64,000 nt of DNA from Acanthochromis polyacanthus (taxonomy: Eukaryota; Chordata; Actinopteri; Pomacentridae). The notes below the pieces were generated by a model. The model saw nothing but the letters and a program-made list of their open reading frames with translations. It was not told the DNA's origin and did no database searches. The stretch spans positions 2,108,001 to 2,172,000 of the forward strand of contig NC_067132.1 of assembly GCF_021347895.1 (NCBI RefSeq), in the 5' to 3' direction. A program made the translations under genes and the position numbers. Positions 23,285 to 34,064 of this stretch are shown in pieces; position 1 is the stretch's first letter, and each line of letters starts with the position of its first letter.

Positions 23285-23535
23285 TAGTGTTTTTTCGGTG
23301 TTAATAATTTTGAGTTGGTGGGAGTTGATTTTGGTGTTGTTTTAACACTTTTAGTGATCATATAGCTCTGCCAGCGTTGTCAATCAAGCGAGTACATGTT
23401 AACACCTGTGACGAGTTTTGTTCACTCCTTGCAGAGTTGATTACAATTTCCGGTTTGGTTTGAACGTGCGCGCCTGTTTCACTCCGGACGGTTGGTAGGA
23501 GGAGAACCTGCGTGGAATATATGGCTCAAACCAGG
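23285..23535 (+). promoter_or_regulatory. Left subterminal region and untranslated first exon
   Basis: Repeats of AGTGTT, 'ggtgttaat' and 'gagttgatt' in both orientations up to about 23470 are candidate transposase-binding sites, mirrored at 30790-31143. A GC-rich stretch follows, and a good donor site, CCAG|gtaaga, at 23534 suggests that transcription of the accessory gene starts here with a short first exon. No TATA box is evident. Confidence 0.4.
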
Positions 23536-24344
23536 TAAGAACATAATATATTAACTTCTACAGGATGTTAATCGCAGTAAAAAGTGTTAACCGAGGGAAG
23601 CGACTGAATTGTCTTTGAAGCTGGTTAAGACCAGTTATTAATTGCATCTACGTTTGCTAGCAACAAATGTTAGCTTAAAACAAAATAATGGCGTGGCAAC
23701 TAATTTATCCGGCCAGATATTGAGTATATCTGAAATGTATGTGTCTAAATATACTAAAATGACCAAAAGTGGATTAACTATGGTGTTTTTTGTGGTCAAA
23801 TTATGGTACTTTGTCGAATTTAAAACTGCGCCATTAGTGGGGTGGGGGTGGGTATACGCGGTGCCTCGCCGTCACTTCATCCTCTGCTGAAACTGCAGCC
23901 ATTTTCAGACAAGGTCCGTTTAATCAGGCACGAATATCAAACGTTTATGCTCTGTTGCATATTGTCCGTGATTTGGACGTGTTCACATCCAGTGACAATA
24001 TGCCGTCGCAAAACCTTCCGCGTTGCCTCTGAGGCGCCGCAGACCCGAAGCTACCTTGACGTGCGCCTACTAGCAGCGCCAAATATCCAGTTCTGTGGAC
24101 TCAAGCTCGCCGTAAAGGGCAGCGCAGAGGTACAGTTGATTACTCGGTCGCACGAGTATGAACTACCATAGGCAGGTAGAAGGTGGGATACGTTACAATT
24201 TAAAAAAAAAAGTTAATTAAACAACCTCGGTTTCTTTTGCTTCAGTGCTGTTTGTTGGATCGCTTTCCTACGGGGACCACATTGGGTCTAATTCTTTGCA
24301 CATTTCTCCACTTTTTCCAGAAGGTGCAGTCGAAAGATGCCACA

Positions 24345-27300
24345 ATGTTGCTCAAAGTGAAGTATCAACATACCAAGAAGTACATCCGATTACTGTCAGG
24401 GTTCACCTTTTTGGATTTCATCACTCAAGGTGAGTAGCCATCTCATTGTTGCCTTCAATATATGGGTTTTAATTTGCCAAAAACATAAATGAAGGACATC
24501 ATCAGTCATCCTTAAAGTGTTGTTTAAAGATACGTAATTAATTGCATCTATCACCTTAAAGTGGGAAATTGGTTTACATTTTGAAAGCCATCACCACATC
24601 ACCATCTCAGTGTTTTGTCAGAAGCATGAGTCCTTCACTCTGCAACAGATTTTCTGTTATCCTACAACCTCTTTCAACCTAATGGGAGAGAACTACAAGG
24701 AATGTATTTTGTTTACTGTGCTTTCGGATCAGCATCATGTATTTTTTAATCTGTTTTCATGATGTTCTTCCTACAGTGAAACAAAAGTTTGGGCTTCCTG
24801 ATGCAACTGAACTGGACGTTTTTGATGAGACCAACACATTAATTGAGGAAGACATTTTTTTGGAACTGATAGAGGCCAGTCCAGATCTCTGCCTGACAGT
24901 TTGTGACAGAAATCCTGATGCAGGTAGGTACATTTTTATTATCCATAAGTCATTAAAAAAAATCATGGTTAAGTCACCGTCTCTGAAAAGTGAGGAGTAA
25001 CATACTTGTTATTCATTTAAACAACATCAAAATTTAGAATTACCCAAATCAGTGGTCTATGAAAACAATTCTGTATGTATAATCACAGCGCTCGATTTAG
25101 ACGGTCGCCGCGAGTGCCGGGAATCATGGCAGGTTGCTGACATCATACAACGTGGCTGCCTCCATGAAGAAAACATGATTGGCGGTTCAGCTCGATCGAG
25201 CGCTCGATTTAGATGGTCACCATTTGTGACGTTTTTAGTCGCAAATGGCGACCTTGCGACCGTCTAAATCAAGCGCTGTAATCATAAACAGCAAAGTGTA
25301 AAATATATGCTTGAAAAAGTGTGCATTTATTTTTTGTAATCTGATTCTGATAATATGAAACATTAACTACTCAGTTCATACACTGGAGGAGATACAGCTT
25401 GCACCTGGTACAACAACACAAGACAGCATTGCAGGGGAAGGTAAGTGTCATTGTAAAATCAGTTGTAATCAATGTCCAGGGCTTTTCTGCTTCATAAATA
25501 TCAGTTGAAACCTGATGTCTCTGACTTGGCAACTTCAACAAAGTAGATTATCAAAAGTTACATTTAAAAATATGTATAAAATTGCACAGTTTGAAAGTGT
25601 GGGATCGTTTGTGATTTTTAACCAGTGTCTGGGCAACCGCCAAATGCTACTTTGCAGACATGTCACAGCTATGTTGTGTTTCTTGTAGACTTCTCTCCTT
25701 TGGATCATTCAACGTCCTCCCTCACGGATACTGACACGTCACTTTCTTCAAGTGGCAATGACCACGGCAGTGGAGTAGAATCAGGGATTCCCATTGGCAC
25801 ACGTACATCCAGCCCTGAAGTCACAACCAGGCCTCGCACAGAGGTTTCTGAGTCAGAGGCTGCAAAAGAGGTACTCATGGGAAGCAGATGTAATTTATAT
25901 TGTTGACATCATAAATTGTCAAACTGAGTAACCCTCCTTAATCAGTGGTTGTAACTTATACTCCTAATCTTGATGGTATATTGTTAATGATTTCCCCAAT
26001 AGATGGTAGAAAATGCCTTGCTTTGCAAACCTGGGGTGAGGATATCATTGCAGAGTACAACGCAGAAAAGTCACTCACTCACCGCACCCGGAGACGGCTT
26101 GTGAACATTTTGGCTAGCCATATGACTGAAAGTCATGGGTGAGTTTTAAGTGCATTGTTAGATTGTAAACAATGTGTTAAGAAATATAATGAATTTTAAA
26201 AATACATTGCATATGAATTAAAGCCAGTGGAGCACTCTTCAGTTGTATGGTTTGTATTTTAAGAATATGATCTTTACCTGTTCATATGAGCAGTAACATG
26301 TTTTGGAGTTTGACGGTCAGTTGGGGTATAAACTGATGTGGAATGTTGTTTCTAAAGGAGGATGCCTTCCCGTAAACATAAGGAGAAGTATGCCCTGGGA
26401 ATTATAACACTCTTTCCTTCACTAAAGGATCCTTTTTCTCCAAAGGGCTATGTAAGTTAAACCATAACTACTTCCAGAAAATACACCAGTTTTACTGAAA
26501 ATGGTTTGGGGATTTTAGTTTAAATGAGTGATTAATCACAGATACTTTCAAAGTAGTGTTGACATTTTACAGTCCGTATTTCTAACTGACACCACCCAAA
26601 TCTAACAAAATAGTTGAACTGTGAGTATACTACAAAGTTCAGTTGTTTGGTCTTGGAATCAAAATAAATTTTGTCAATAGGATACTACGCATGAAAATGG
26701 CAGACCTACTTTAAAGTGATTATGCTTTTTAATAATTCTTCTAACACATTTTTTGTAAAATTGAATAAGACTTTAATGTTTTATAAATGTCTTGACAGGA
26801 GCACTTCTATGATGGGGAGAAAGGCACTGGATATTTAGCATGGCGCCTGAAGACCATGTCCAGGAATACAGGAAAAGACCAGCCAAGACAGCTACAGTGG
26901 CTCAAGCACAAGGCCCAAAGCGCAGAAGATTGTCAACCACTTTGCCCGAAGCAGCTTGATGGAGATGCCTGCAGAGAAGCCATATCATTTCTCATTCACT
27001 CTCGTGATGAAGCAAGTGTGTTTCAGAAGATGAAGATGACCTTTCAATATCGCCAAGACTTAGTGCATGACCCACACAGAATGACAGATGTCTTTAAACA
27101 TTTCCACGGTTTTTAGACGTCAAAGGGCTGGTGAGTTGCCCAGTTCATTTATTTACAGTTAACTTTTTTGTTTCTTGGATGAAAGTACAATACTCTAACC
27201 TTTTTGAAATGTGTATTTATATGCTTGCACGATCAACAGCTTAATCAAGACTTCAGTCTGTTGTTTGGAGCTGAAACAACTTCCAAGATGCTGGAGAAGT

Positions 27301-27721
27301 GGGACACAACTTTCAGGCCCAAGGTTATCAATGAGGCCAAACACCTGACTCAGTCAACTGAGCTGTGCCGACTTCTAAAAGCTGCTGAGAAACTGACCGA
27401 GAATGATGACACCAGTAAGCTAATAGACAGAATTTATTTCATCCATAACAGCAAGTGCTGGTTACTTTGGACATCACAGTGACAGTAATGGCTCGTCTCT
27501 CCTCCGTTTCCTCCTGATAGCCTGGGACAGTGACATGGCTTCTCTGCTGCTCCTTCTCCATCTGCTGCCACCCACAGCTGGACGGAAGAGGACGAAGATA
27601 AGTCCCAGTGATGCAGTGGACAAAATGTTGCACTTCCACAAGGTATTTTTATTATCCAGTTATCCATAATATTATATGCATTAACTCAATTTGAAATGCA
27701 TAGTCAAACAAAAGGACTAAA

Positions 27722-27766
<45 letters not shown>

Positions 27767-28176
27767 ACTTAACTTTAATGGTATAGACCCTAATGACCTG
27801 TTAAACTTGATAGTGTAAGATGTTGATGTTCTATTTTATTTTTTTTCCTTTCTGTTTTTAGTCATGCTGCAGCCTTGATGAACACCTTCAGAAAAGAGAT
27901 GGTAGACAACCATACATCCTTGCTGTTGGTCGAACCAGGAACAGGATCGACACTTTCTACATTGTTGTGGACAAACAGCTCATCCCCTGCCAAGCCACCA
28001 GCTCACTGGGTGCGTTTGATGAACTGTTTAAATCGCACTACGTATTCAACCTGTCGTACGACGAGTACCTGGGCCAGCTTTTCACTTTTTTACAAACAAC
28101 AGTGTACAACATTGATGTGGCAACAACAAATGAGTCTCCTAGAGTTCGTGAGTTGCGGGCAAAAGTCCTAAACTAA
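24345..28176 (+). pseudogene. Accessory gene of the CACTA element (PB1-like N-terminus, SAMD3-like family), frameshifted
   Basis: Ten coding exons with GT-AG borders can be chained: 24345-24429, 24777-24923, 25375-25440, 25626-25870, 26003-26138, 26358-26451, 26799-27130, 27240-27414, 27521-27642, 27862-28176, about 570 codons. The first ATG of exon 2 (24345) is used because it gives the right phase. Residues 1-75 look like a PB1/ubiquitin fold, with MLLKVKYQHTKKYIRLL then KQKFGLPDATELDVFDE. A Ser/Thr-rich acidic linker follows, then conserved blocks such as KYALGIITLFPSLKDPFSPK, TWDSDMASLLLLLHLLPP and LIPCQATSSLGAFDELFK. From memory this family is common in teleosts and often labelled 'SAMD3-like'. 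One-base losses break exon 6 (about 26034) and exon 8 (about 27104, in a C run; early TAG at 27114). Function is unknown; a TnpA-like helper role is a guess. Confidence 0.7.
27723..27762. repeat. (CA)n microsatellite in an intron
   Basis: About 20 CA units lie between the last two exons of the accessory gene. Confidence 0.95.
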
Positions 28177-28185
28177 GTTTCTTAA

Positions 28186-30709
28186 ATGTTTAAGTGTTTT
28201 ATTTGTGATGCTGTTTTTGCTCACTGCCATTCATTAATCTCACATGTAAGACTTAATCACAGTTTTTATCCTAGCACCAGGTTCAAGTTAGTTTGTGCAC
28301 AAGGTTGTTGTAGGCGTCAGTTTTCAACATATGCAGGTTTTAAAAAACATTTAATTAGTTCTCATGAGACGGATTCTTTCGAAGTGGAGATGCAGAAAGG
28401 CCAGCGCCATCTAAGTCTGATTTTCAAGTGTTTCAAGATCCTTGTACCTCAGAAATTGCCAGAACAAGTGTCATGCAGAATCCAGAGTCTGAGTGTTATG
28501 AGAACAGTGGATCAGGTCAAAGAAGTAAAGAAATTACAGAAAATGTTTGTGCATCAATTATTTCCAAACTACAAGGAAGTGGCATAGCAAACAGTGTTGT
28601 GTCATCAGTTGTTAGTGATTTGGAAGAACTTGCAAGTGGACTCCACTCTCAGGTTAAGCAGCAAGTACTGTCTGCTGTGCCTCAAGATAATCCTGTCAGG
28701 GAAAAATTGGAAAAAGATCTGGAAACTTTTGAAAACCCGTTTGTTAACTTCAATACTGAAAGTAAAAGACTGAATTATTTCAATAAGAAATGGGGTGTTG
28801 TGGAGCCTGTCGAAAAATTCTAGGCATTCGATTTGATACAAGGCGAAATAAACAAACAGGAACTTATGATCAAGTCCCTGTGAACGATACATTTGTTTAT
28901 ATACCAATTTTGGAAACGATAAAATTCATGTGCCAAAATTCTGACATTTGTAGACTGCTTGGGGAAACCTGTATAACAAGACCTGACAAATACCAAGACT
29001 TTTGTGATGGAAGTTATTTCAAGACGCATCCATTGTTCTCTAAACACCAGAATTCGTTACAAATCCAGTTGTTCTATGATGACTTTGAGACGGCAAACCC
29101 ACTGGGTTCAAAACGCGGTGTTCACAAAATAGGTGCTCTGTATTTTATACTCAGAAATCTGCCACCAAAGTTTAACTCTGCTTTGATGAACATTCATTTG
29201 GTTGCATTGTTTCACACTGAAGATTTGAAAAAATATGGCTTTGATCCTATTTTAGAACCACTGATTAATGACATCAAAAAGCTTGAGAGTTATGGCCTAG
29301 ATTTGCCTTTTTCTGCTGAAAAAGTCCATGGCACTATATGTCAGGTAACTGGGGACAACTTGGGGATGCATGCAATTCTGGGATTTACAGAATCTTTCAG
29401 TGGACGTTACTTTTGTCGTTCATGTTTGATTGATAAAGATGATGCCCAGAATATTTACAGTGAGGATGACCCCAAGATAATCTTGCGTCAAAGGGAACTT
29501 TTTGAAATGCACTGCAATGAGTTGGAGTCAGACCCACAGAAGTCATCTGTGTTTGGTTAAAAAAAGAAATCAAGTCTTAACAGCCTCCAGTTCTTTCATG
29601 TTTGTTCTAATTTTTCGTTTGACATTATGCATGACATTCTTGAAGGCGTGGCTCAGTATGAGCTGAAGTTACTAATGGAATACCTCTCAGAAAATGTTTT
29701 GTCGAAACCTGATCTGTTGTGTAGGATTTATGCCTTTGACTATGGGTATGTGGAGCGCAAAAATTGACCTACAAGAGTTAACCTGGAGAGTAGTGGCAAT
29801 AATATAGGGCTCAATTCCATTCAGACTCTTTGTCTTGTTAGAAACATTCCTCTACTTTTTGGTGACGTTGTACCAGAAGGAAACAAAAACTGGTTTTTGT
29901 TGCTGCTTTTACTGCAGATAATCAACATTATTTTTTCTCCATCTGTTACACATGGCATGACTGTACTTCTCAAGTATTTGATAAAGGAACATCATGAGTT
30001 GTTCAAGGAGCTGTATCCTGATAGAAACCTGATTCCGAAACATCACTTTATGATACACTATCCATCTTGTATCCGAAAAATTGGACCACTAATACATATG
30101 TGGAGCATGAGATTTGAGGCAAAACATAGGATTTTCAAAAACACTCTTAAAAACTTCAAAAACATCACAAAATCTCTTGCAAAAAAACATCAAATGTCTA
30201 TTGCATGTCATTGGGAGACATCACATTCGAAATGTATTGAGTATGGACCTATGAAATCTATTAATGTGGACAATGAGGAGTATGGTGATGTGTTAGTTCG
30301 GGTTTTGCATGTTGAGTCTGTATCTCAAGACATCCATGCAACCACCTGGGTTACGATCAGTGGGACCGAGTACAGGCCAGGGTTAATAATTTGCAATGAG
30401 ATTGAACATGAAATGCCTGTGTTTTGCAGAATACAAAAAATAATTGTTGTTGACAGTATTGTCTTCTTCCTTGTAAACAAGCTTGTGGTTGACCATTTCA
30501 GTGAACATTTTCATGCTTACAAAGTATTTGAAACCAGTGGCAAGGACGTAGTTAAAGCAGACAGTCTTGTGATTCATAAGCCCTTTGATTTACAAACTGC
30601 TTATGGTGGAGATGAGTCTGTATATTGTGCCACTATTTTATTTGTAATTACTGCTGAAGTTGTGCCTATTGTGCGAATTCCTGAAGTGCTGGGAGATTAT
30701 TTATCTTGA
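28186..30709 (+). pseudogene. CACTA-like transposase with N-terminal C2H2 fingers
   Basis: An uninterrupted exon would encode about 840 residues. It opens MFKCFICDAVFAHCHSLISH, a C2H2 finger, then a second finger with CAQGCCRRQF...HLISSH (residues 45-70). A helical linker is followed by YDQVPVNDTFVYIPILETIK and HGTICQVTGDNLGMHAILGF with a CRSCLID knuckle. FDIMHDILEGVAQYEL (29618-29665) is probably part of the catalytic core, and the C-terminal block includes PKHHFMIHYPSCIRKIGPL and WSMRFEAKHRIFKN. It ends TAA at 30707. Frame breaks lie near 28390 and in the A-run at 28814-28818. In-frame stops are at 29558 and 29765. It would bind the element's ends and cut. The 'HDxLEG' block is what I recall from animal EnSpm-like proteins; the family name is an inference. 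Confidence 0.68.
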
Positions 30710-30784
30710 ATAAAAAATTAAAACTTAATCACTGCTGGTTTGTGAATGTATTGTTAAAGTATTGAAAGCTAACACACTAGTGAT

Positions 30785-31143
30785 GGGAAATAACAAATTA
30801 AAGTGTATTTTTAACACTGTTAAAAATTAACACTGAAAGTAAAAGCCAATAACACAATTTTAGTGTTAAAAATACACTTTATTGTGTCATAAAATAACAC
30901 TATGTATGTCAAAACTTTACACTCAAAGTGAGAGGGTATAAAACATTTGAGTCAAAAGTGCACCTGTGCGATGTCACAAAACAACACTGAGGGTGTCAAA
31001 TTTTTAACACTATTAAAGAGTTAAAATTTTAACACTGTCCAAAGTGTAATTTTAACTCAAATTCCGTGAGAATTATATAAACTCGGAAAAAGTGTTAAAA
31101 TTAACTCGGTGCGAGTTGATTTAACACTTGCGATTTTGCTGTG
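30785..31143. repeat. Right subterminal repeat region of the CACTA element
   Basis: At least ten copies of AGTGTTA or its inverse TAACACT occur, many paired as short palindromes such as 'gttaaaattttaac'. The density falls abruptly outside the element, and the left end has the same motif. Subterminal repeats of this sort are transposase-binding arrays in CACTA elements. Confidence 0.75.
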
Positions 31144-31499
31144 TATGAGTCAGTTTTCAATGTTAGCTTATACTTTGTTTGGTTCACATATCCTGTCATG
31201 CATGTATCCAAATGTGTGTTGTGTTTTCCTTGCTTTCCCACCCCTCCCTCTTCTCCCATCCCTCCCCCTTGCCCTCCTCTGTCCTTCTCAACCCGCCTGG
31301 CCAGCAGGCATATGGGTCCCCCCTATATAGAGCCGGGTTCTGCTCGAGGTTTCTTCCCTGTTAAAAGGGTGTTTTCCTTGCCACTGTCGCCTTTGGGCTT
31401 GCTCTGGGGGTCAGGCATATGGGTTCTGTAAAGCGTCTTGAGACAATTTAACTGTAATTGACGCTATATAAATAAAATTGAATTGAATTGAATTGAACT

Positions 31500-31655
31500 A
31501 GGTATATCATCCAATCCTGCAAAGTATTTTCCCTCTGTATCTGATTTAGACTAAAAATTGACCCCACACCACTCCTAATCTGTAAATATTTCCAGAAATC
31601 CCCCTTGTCAGTCAATTTAAACATTTCTTTTAACATATTGAATGTCATAAAATTA
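31500..31655 (-). mobile_element. L1 LINE, upstream piece (minus strand)
   Basis: The minus strand reads MLKEMFKLTDKGDFWKYLQI then RSGVGSIFSL, which in L1 ORF2 comes shortly before the SNASHLQSAS block found at 21.1 kb. The two pieces are therefore halves of one L1 separated by the L2. The L1 itself is 5'-truncated near 31655. Confidence 0.65.
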
Positions 31656-31659
31656 TCAT

Positions 31660-31860
31660 CTCAATAAAACAAAACGTTTTTTGAAAACAAAACAACTAGT
31701 AAAAACATTTTATAAGACCTATTCTACGCAAAAACCTTTTTTAAAAGTTTTAGAAACCAAGAAGCAGGAAAAATTATTCTATACAAAACATTTTTTAAAA
31801 GCAACAAACAGCAAAACCTAATCAAACATAACATGCTAAAGCTATCCTACATGGTATAAA
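31660..31860. repeat. Degenerate A-rich tandem repeat, right part
   Basis: Contains two to three diverged units with 'tattctacgcaaaaacc', 'attctatacaaaacattttt' and 'aaaacctaatcaaac', matching 20105-20215. The period is roughly 75 bases. Confidence 0.45.
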
Positions 31861-31928
31861 AGTTAAAAAGTTTTGGCAGATATGGCAGATTTTAACACAG
31901 AGCCCCCACAAAGGATACTGTGGATGAT

Positions 31929-32010
31929 ATAATGCAACTTTCTCAATCCAAACAAGGTGTTTACTGGTAAACTGTATAATGCAAGTTTCTCAATCCAAAC
32001 AAGGTGTTTA
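31929..32010. repeat. Tandem duplication of 35 bp, 47-bp period
   Basis: Positions 31929-31963 and 31976-32010 are the same except for one base (ACTTTC versus AGTTTC). It is a small local duplication in non-coding sequence. Confidence 0.85.
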
Positions 32011-32299
32011 TAACATCTACAAATAAAGCATACAGTATAAACAGATGGCTCATATGAAAAGATTTCATTTCTTGAATAATTTGTTGAATGTATAAGACAT
32101 TGAGTGTTTATCGATGAGTTGCAAGACATCATTTACAATCAGTTCCCAAGGTGTGAGCACAGTGTGGTTCAAAATCAGGTTTAACGTCTTATCTCTCTGT
32201 GGATGGTGGGTTCATGCGATCCAAAACATCAATTAAGTGACATATGACAAGGTGATCTTGCACATAGGTTTCAAATTTTAGACAGTAGTTGCCCTTTTT

Positions 32300-33030
32300 T
32301 TAAAAAAAAAAAATCTCTTGTTTTCTGTTAATAATAGAAAGAAGTGATATCATGTACATTTGCACCCGCCACCACCCCCCCAAAAGAAAAAAGTCCACAG
32401 CATCACACAAAGTCTTCATCTGACCAACCTCTCGTCTGGTCAACCTGATGAAAAGCTTGGTGATTTTATCGTTGATATGTCTGCAGAATTTCAGTTTGTG
32501 AACAAAGGCCTCACAAAGACCAAAGAGCCTGTGGTCAGACACATAAAAAGAACATTTTTTCAAAGTTCACTGGATAGTGGGAATAAAGCAATCAGACCAA
32601 AGTATTTTGTTCAGCTCTTCAAAGTGAGTCAGGTAGAAGTAGTCTGGAATATCCGTCAAACACTCGTGTTGGATCTGACTTGGATGATTCACCTGACAAC
32701 CATAACAGATTTCTTCATGACAATTGTTCTGAACGGTGCTCAACAGATGAATCACCACAGATTTCACCATATTCAGAAGAAGATCTATTAGCTGGCTGTC
32801 CGTCTCGTCAAGTCTACTCATTGGTACAGGACATACAGATGGTCTGGTTGTCGAAGAAGACGAGGAGGAACAAGTTAAAGTAGTTGGAGAAGAAGGCATG
32901 GAAGGTGCTGCCTCTCTTGTTACAGGCAAAGAAGGTGGTAGTGGTGAAATTGATCTGACCTGTCCCAGGGATGTCGCAGGCGAAGACGGTGGTGGTGAAA
33001 TAGGTGGAGGACCACCTATTATATAAGGAG
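32300..33030 (-). pseudogene. Unassigned minus-strand coding remnant with Cys/His cluster
   Basis: Two overlapping minus-strand frames (32567-32929 and 32300-32563) join across one frame change to give about 200 residues. There is a Pro/Ser-rich acidic start, then NCHEEICYGCQVNHPSQIQH with ECL, then FEELNKILW and a basic, cysteine-containing tail. The Cys/His spacing suggests a metal-binding segment. I associate similar sequences loosely with Polinton-type elements of fish, which would fit the Polinton integrase relict at 17.9-19.9 kb on the same strand, but I cannot confirm it. No start context or promoter is clear. Confidence 0.4.
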
Positions 33031-33059
33031 AATGATAGTTTGACTTAGCTAGAATCTAC

Positions 33060-33645
33060 CAGAACAGAAGCTAGGCCTGGCTCAGATCAAGTGGGAACTG
33101 AACTGATATGGAAGGTTGAGTGGAGAGGGTACCACTCCTCCTGCCACAGCCTCCTGTGGCAGGGGGAGTGGTGGTGTGTTGCCGGTGGTCGGATGGCGGG
33201 GCAGGTGCTGCGGTAGGGTTTCCGCCAACATAGGAATGATCCAGAAGACAAGGGTGGTTGGAGGCAAATGTGTCCAGATTTCCAGCAGGAGTGCAGAAGG
33301 CTGGGTTGCGGTGGAATACCAGGTGTAAGCAGGCACTAGTCCAGACTGGAAGGTAAAAGATGCAAGGTAAGTACAACGTTTAAACAAAGGAGCTAGACTG
33401 AACAGGTAACCAGTACTGTGACTCGTTCAGCAGTCTGGCATCGAGTAGTGTGCAGCGTCTGTTCTTCTGGAAGAGGAGGCAGTTGGCTTTATAGCTCCCA
33501 CCTGTTCGCACGCCAGTTCCAGTTGATTGGACAGGCAGCACATGCCCGGCAGCTTCTCTCACACACGCCCACCTAGGAGAGAGAGGAAGGGAGGGGGACG
33601 GGGGAGAACCTGCCACAATCTGAATCCAGAGACGGGGGCATGACA
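33060..33645 (-). mobile_element. Possible solo LTR (minus strand)
   Basis: Read on the minus strand, the segment starts TGTCATGCCCCCGTCTCTGG. A TATA-like GCTATAAAGCC follows near 33490, and then a GC-rich leader. The arrangement and composition resemble the solo LTR at 59696-60421. The other end, a TSD and any internal genes were not found, so the call and the left boundary are tentative. The open frames on both strands here are not convincing genes. Confidence 0.35.
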
Positions 33646-33835
33646 GCCCAATGCATACAATTCAACTCTGAGAAGTGAAAAAAAAGAAGAAGAAGAAGAA
33701 AAAAGTAGGGTACTTGAAGACTTTGGTTAGATGCTCTGAGAGCCTGTGTCCCTCTAGGACACTTGCAGTGGTTCCTTGACTTCACAGTGCCCACCATAAA
33801 CGTGACTTGATCTGGGATTCTTATTCTTATCTAAA

Positions 33836-34062
33836 AGGGCGGCTGTGGTTCAGGTGGCAGAGCAGGTTGTCCACTGATCACACTGATTGACGGTGTCACT
33901 GAAGTGTCCTTGGACAAGACACTGAATCCTAAGTTGCTCAAGAGGGCAACAGGCACCTTGCATGGAGCTCGGTCACCACTGGTGTATGAATGTAAAGCAT
34001 TGTAAAGCACTTTGAGTATCAATAAGGTGGAAAGATGCTATGTAAGTGCAGACTATTTTCCA
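33836..34062 (+). mobile_element. tRNA-derived SINE, copy 2
   Basis: Begins AAGGGCGGCTGTGGTTCAGG, continues GTGGCAGAGCAGGTTGTCC and 'acaagacactgaatcc', and ends 'gcactttgagtatc' and 'gatgctatgtaagtg'. It is the same family as 7265-7511 but has lost a recognisable B box, so its own transcription is unlikely. Confidence 0.7.
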
Positions 34063-34064
34063 TA

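Larger units (their letters stand above)
23271..31143 (+). mobile_element. CACTA/EnSpm-like transposon with two genes, 7.9 kb
   Basis: The ends are CACAGCAAAATC and its inverse GATTTTGCTGTG, followed on both sides by AGTGTTA/AGTTGATT-like subterminal repeats. TA flanks both ends (23269-23270 and 31144-31145), a short TSD as in animal CMC (CACTA-Mirage-Chapaev) elements. The insert splits an L2 3' untranslated region. Inside are a spliced accessory gene (24345-28176) and, 9 bases after it on the same strand, a zinc-finger transposase (28186-30709). Both carry frameshifts or stops, so this copy is not autonomous now, although its ends are intact. Superfamily is inferred from ends, TSD and gene pair. 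Confidence 0.75.
21195..31497 (+). mobile_element. L2 LINE, interrupted by hAT and CACTA elements
   Basis: Three collinear pieces are seen: 21195-22063 (reverse transcriptase), 22589-23270 (end of ORF2 and start of the 3' untranslated region) and 31144-31497 (3' terminus). The terminus reads 'gggttctgctcgaggtttc', 'taaagcgtcttgagac' and 'gctatataaataaa', and closes in a GAATT repeat. The gaps are a 525-bp hAT (22064-22588) and a 7.9 kb CACTA-like element (23271-31143), each with its own TSD. The L2 itself interrupts an L1. The exact left edge is uncertain by about 15 bases. Confidence 0.85.

Noticed and set aside
33071..33387. Two overlapping ~100-codon minus-strand frames
   Set aside because: They lie in LTR-like untranslated sequence, overlap in two frames and have no motif.
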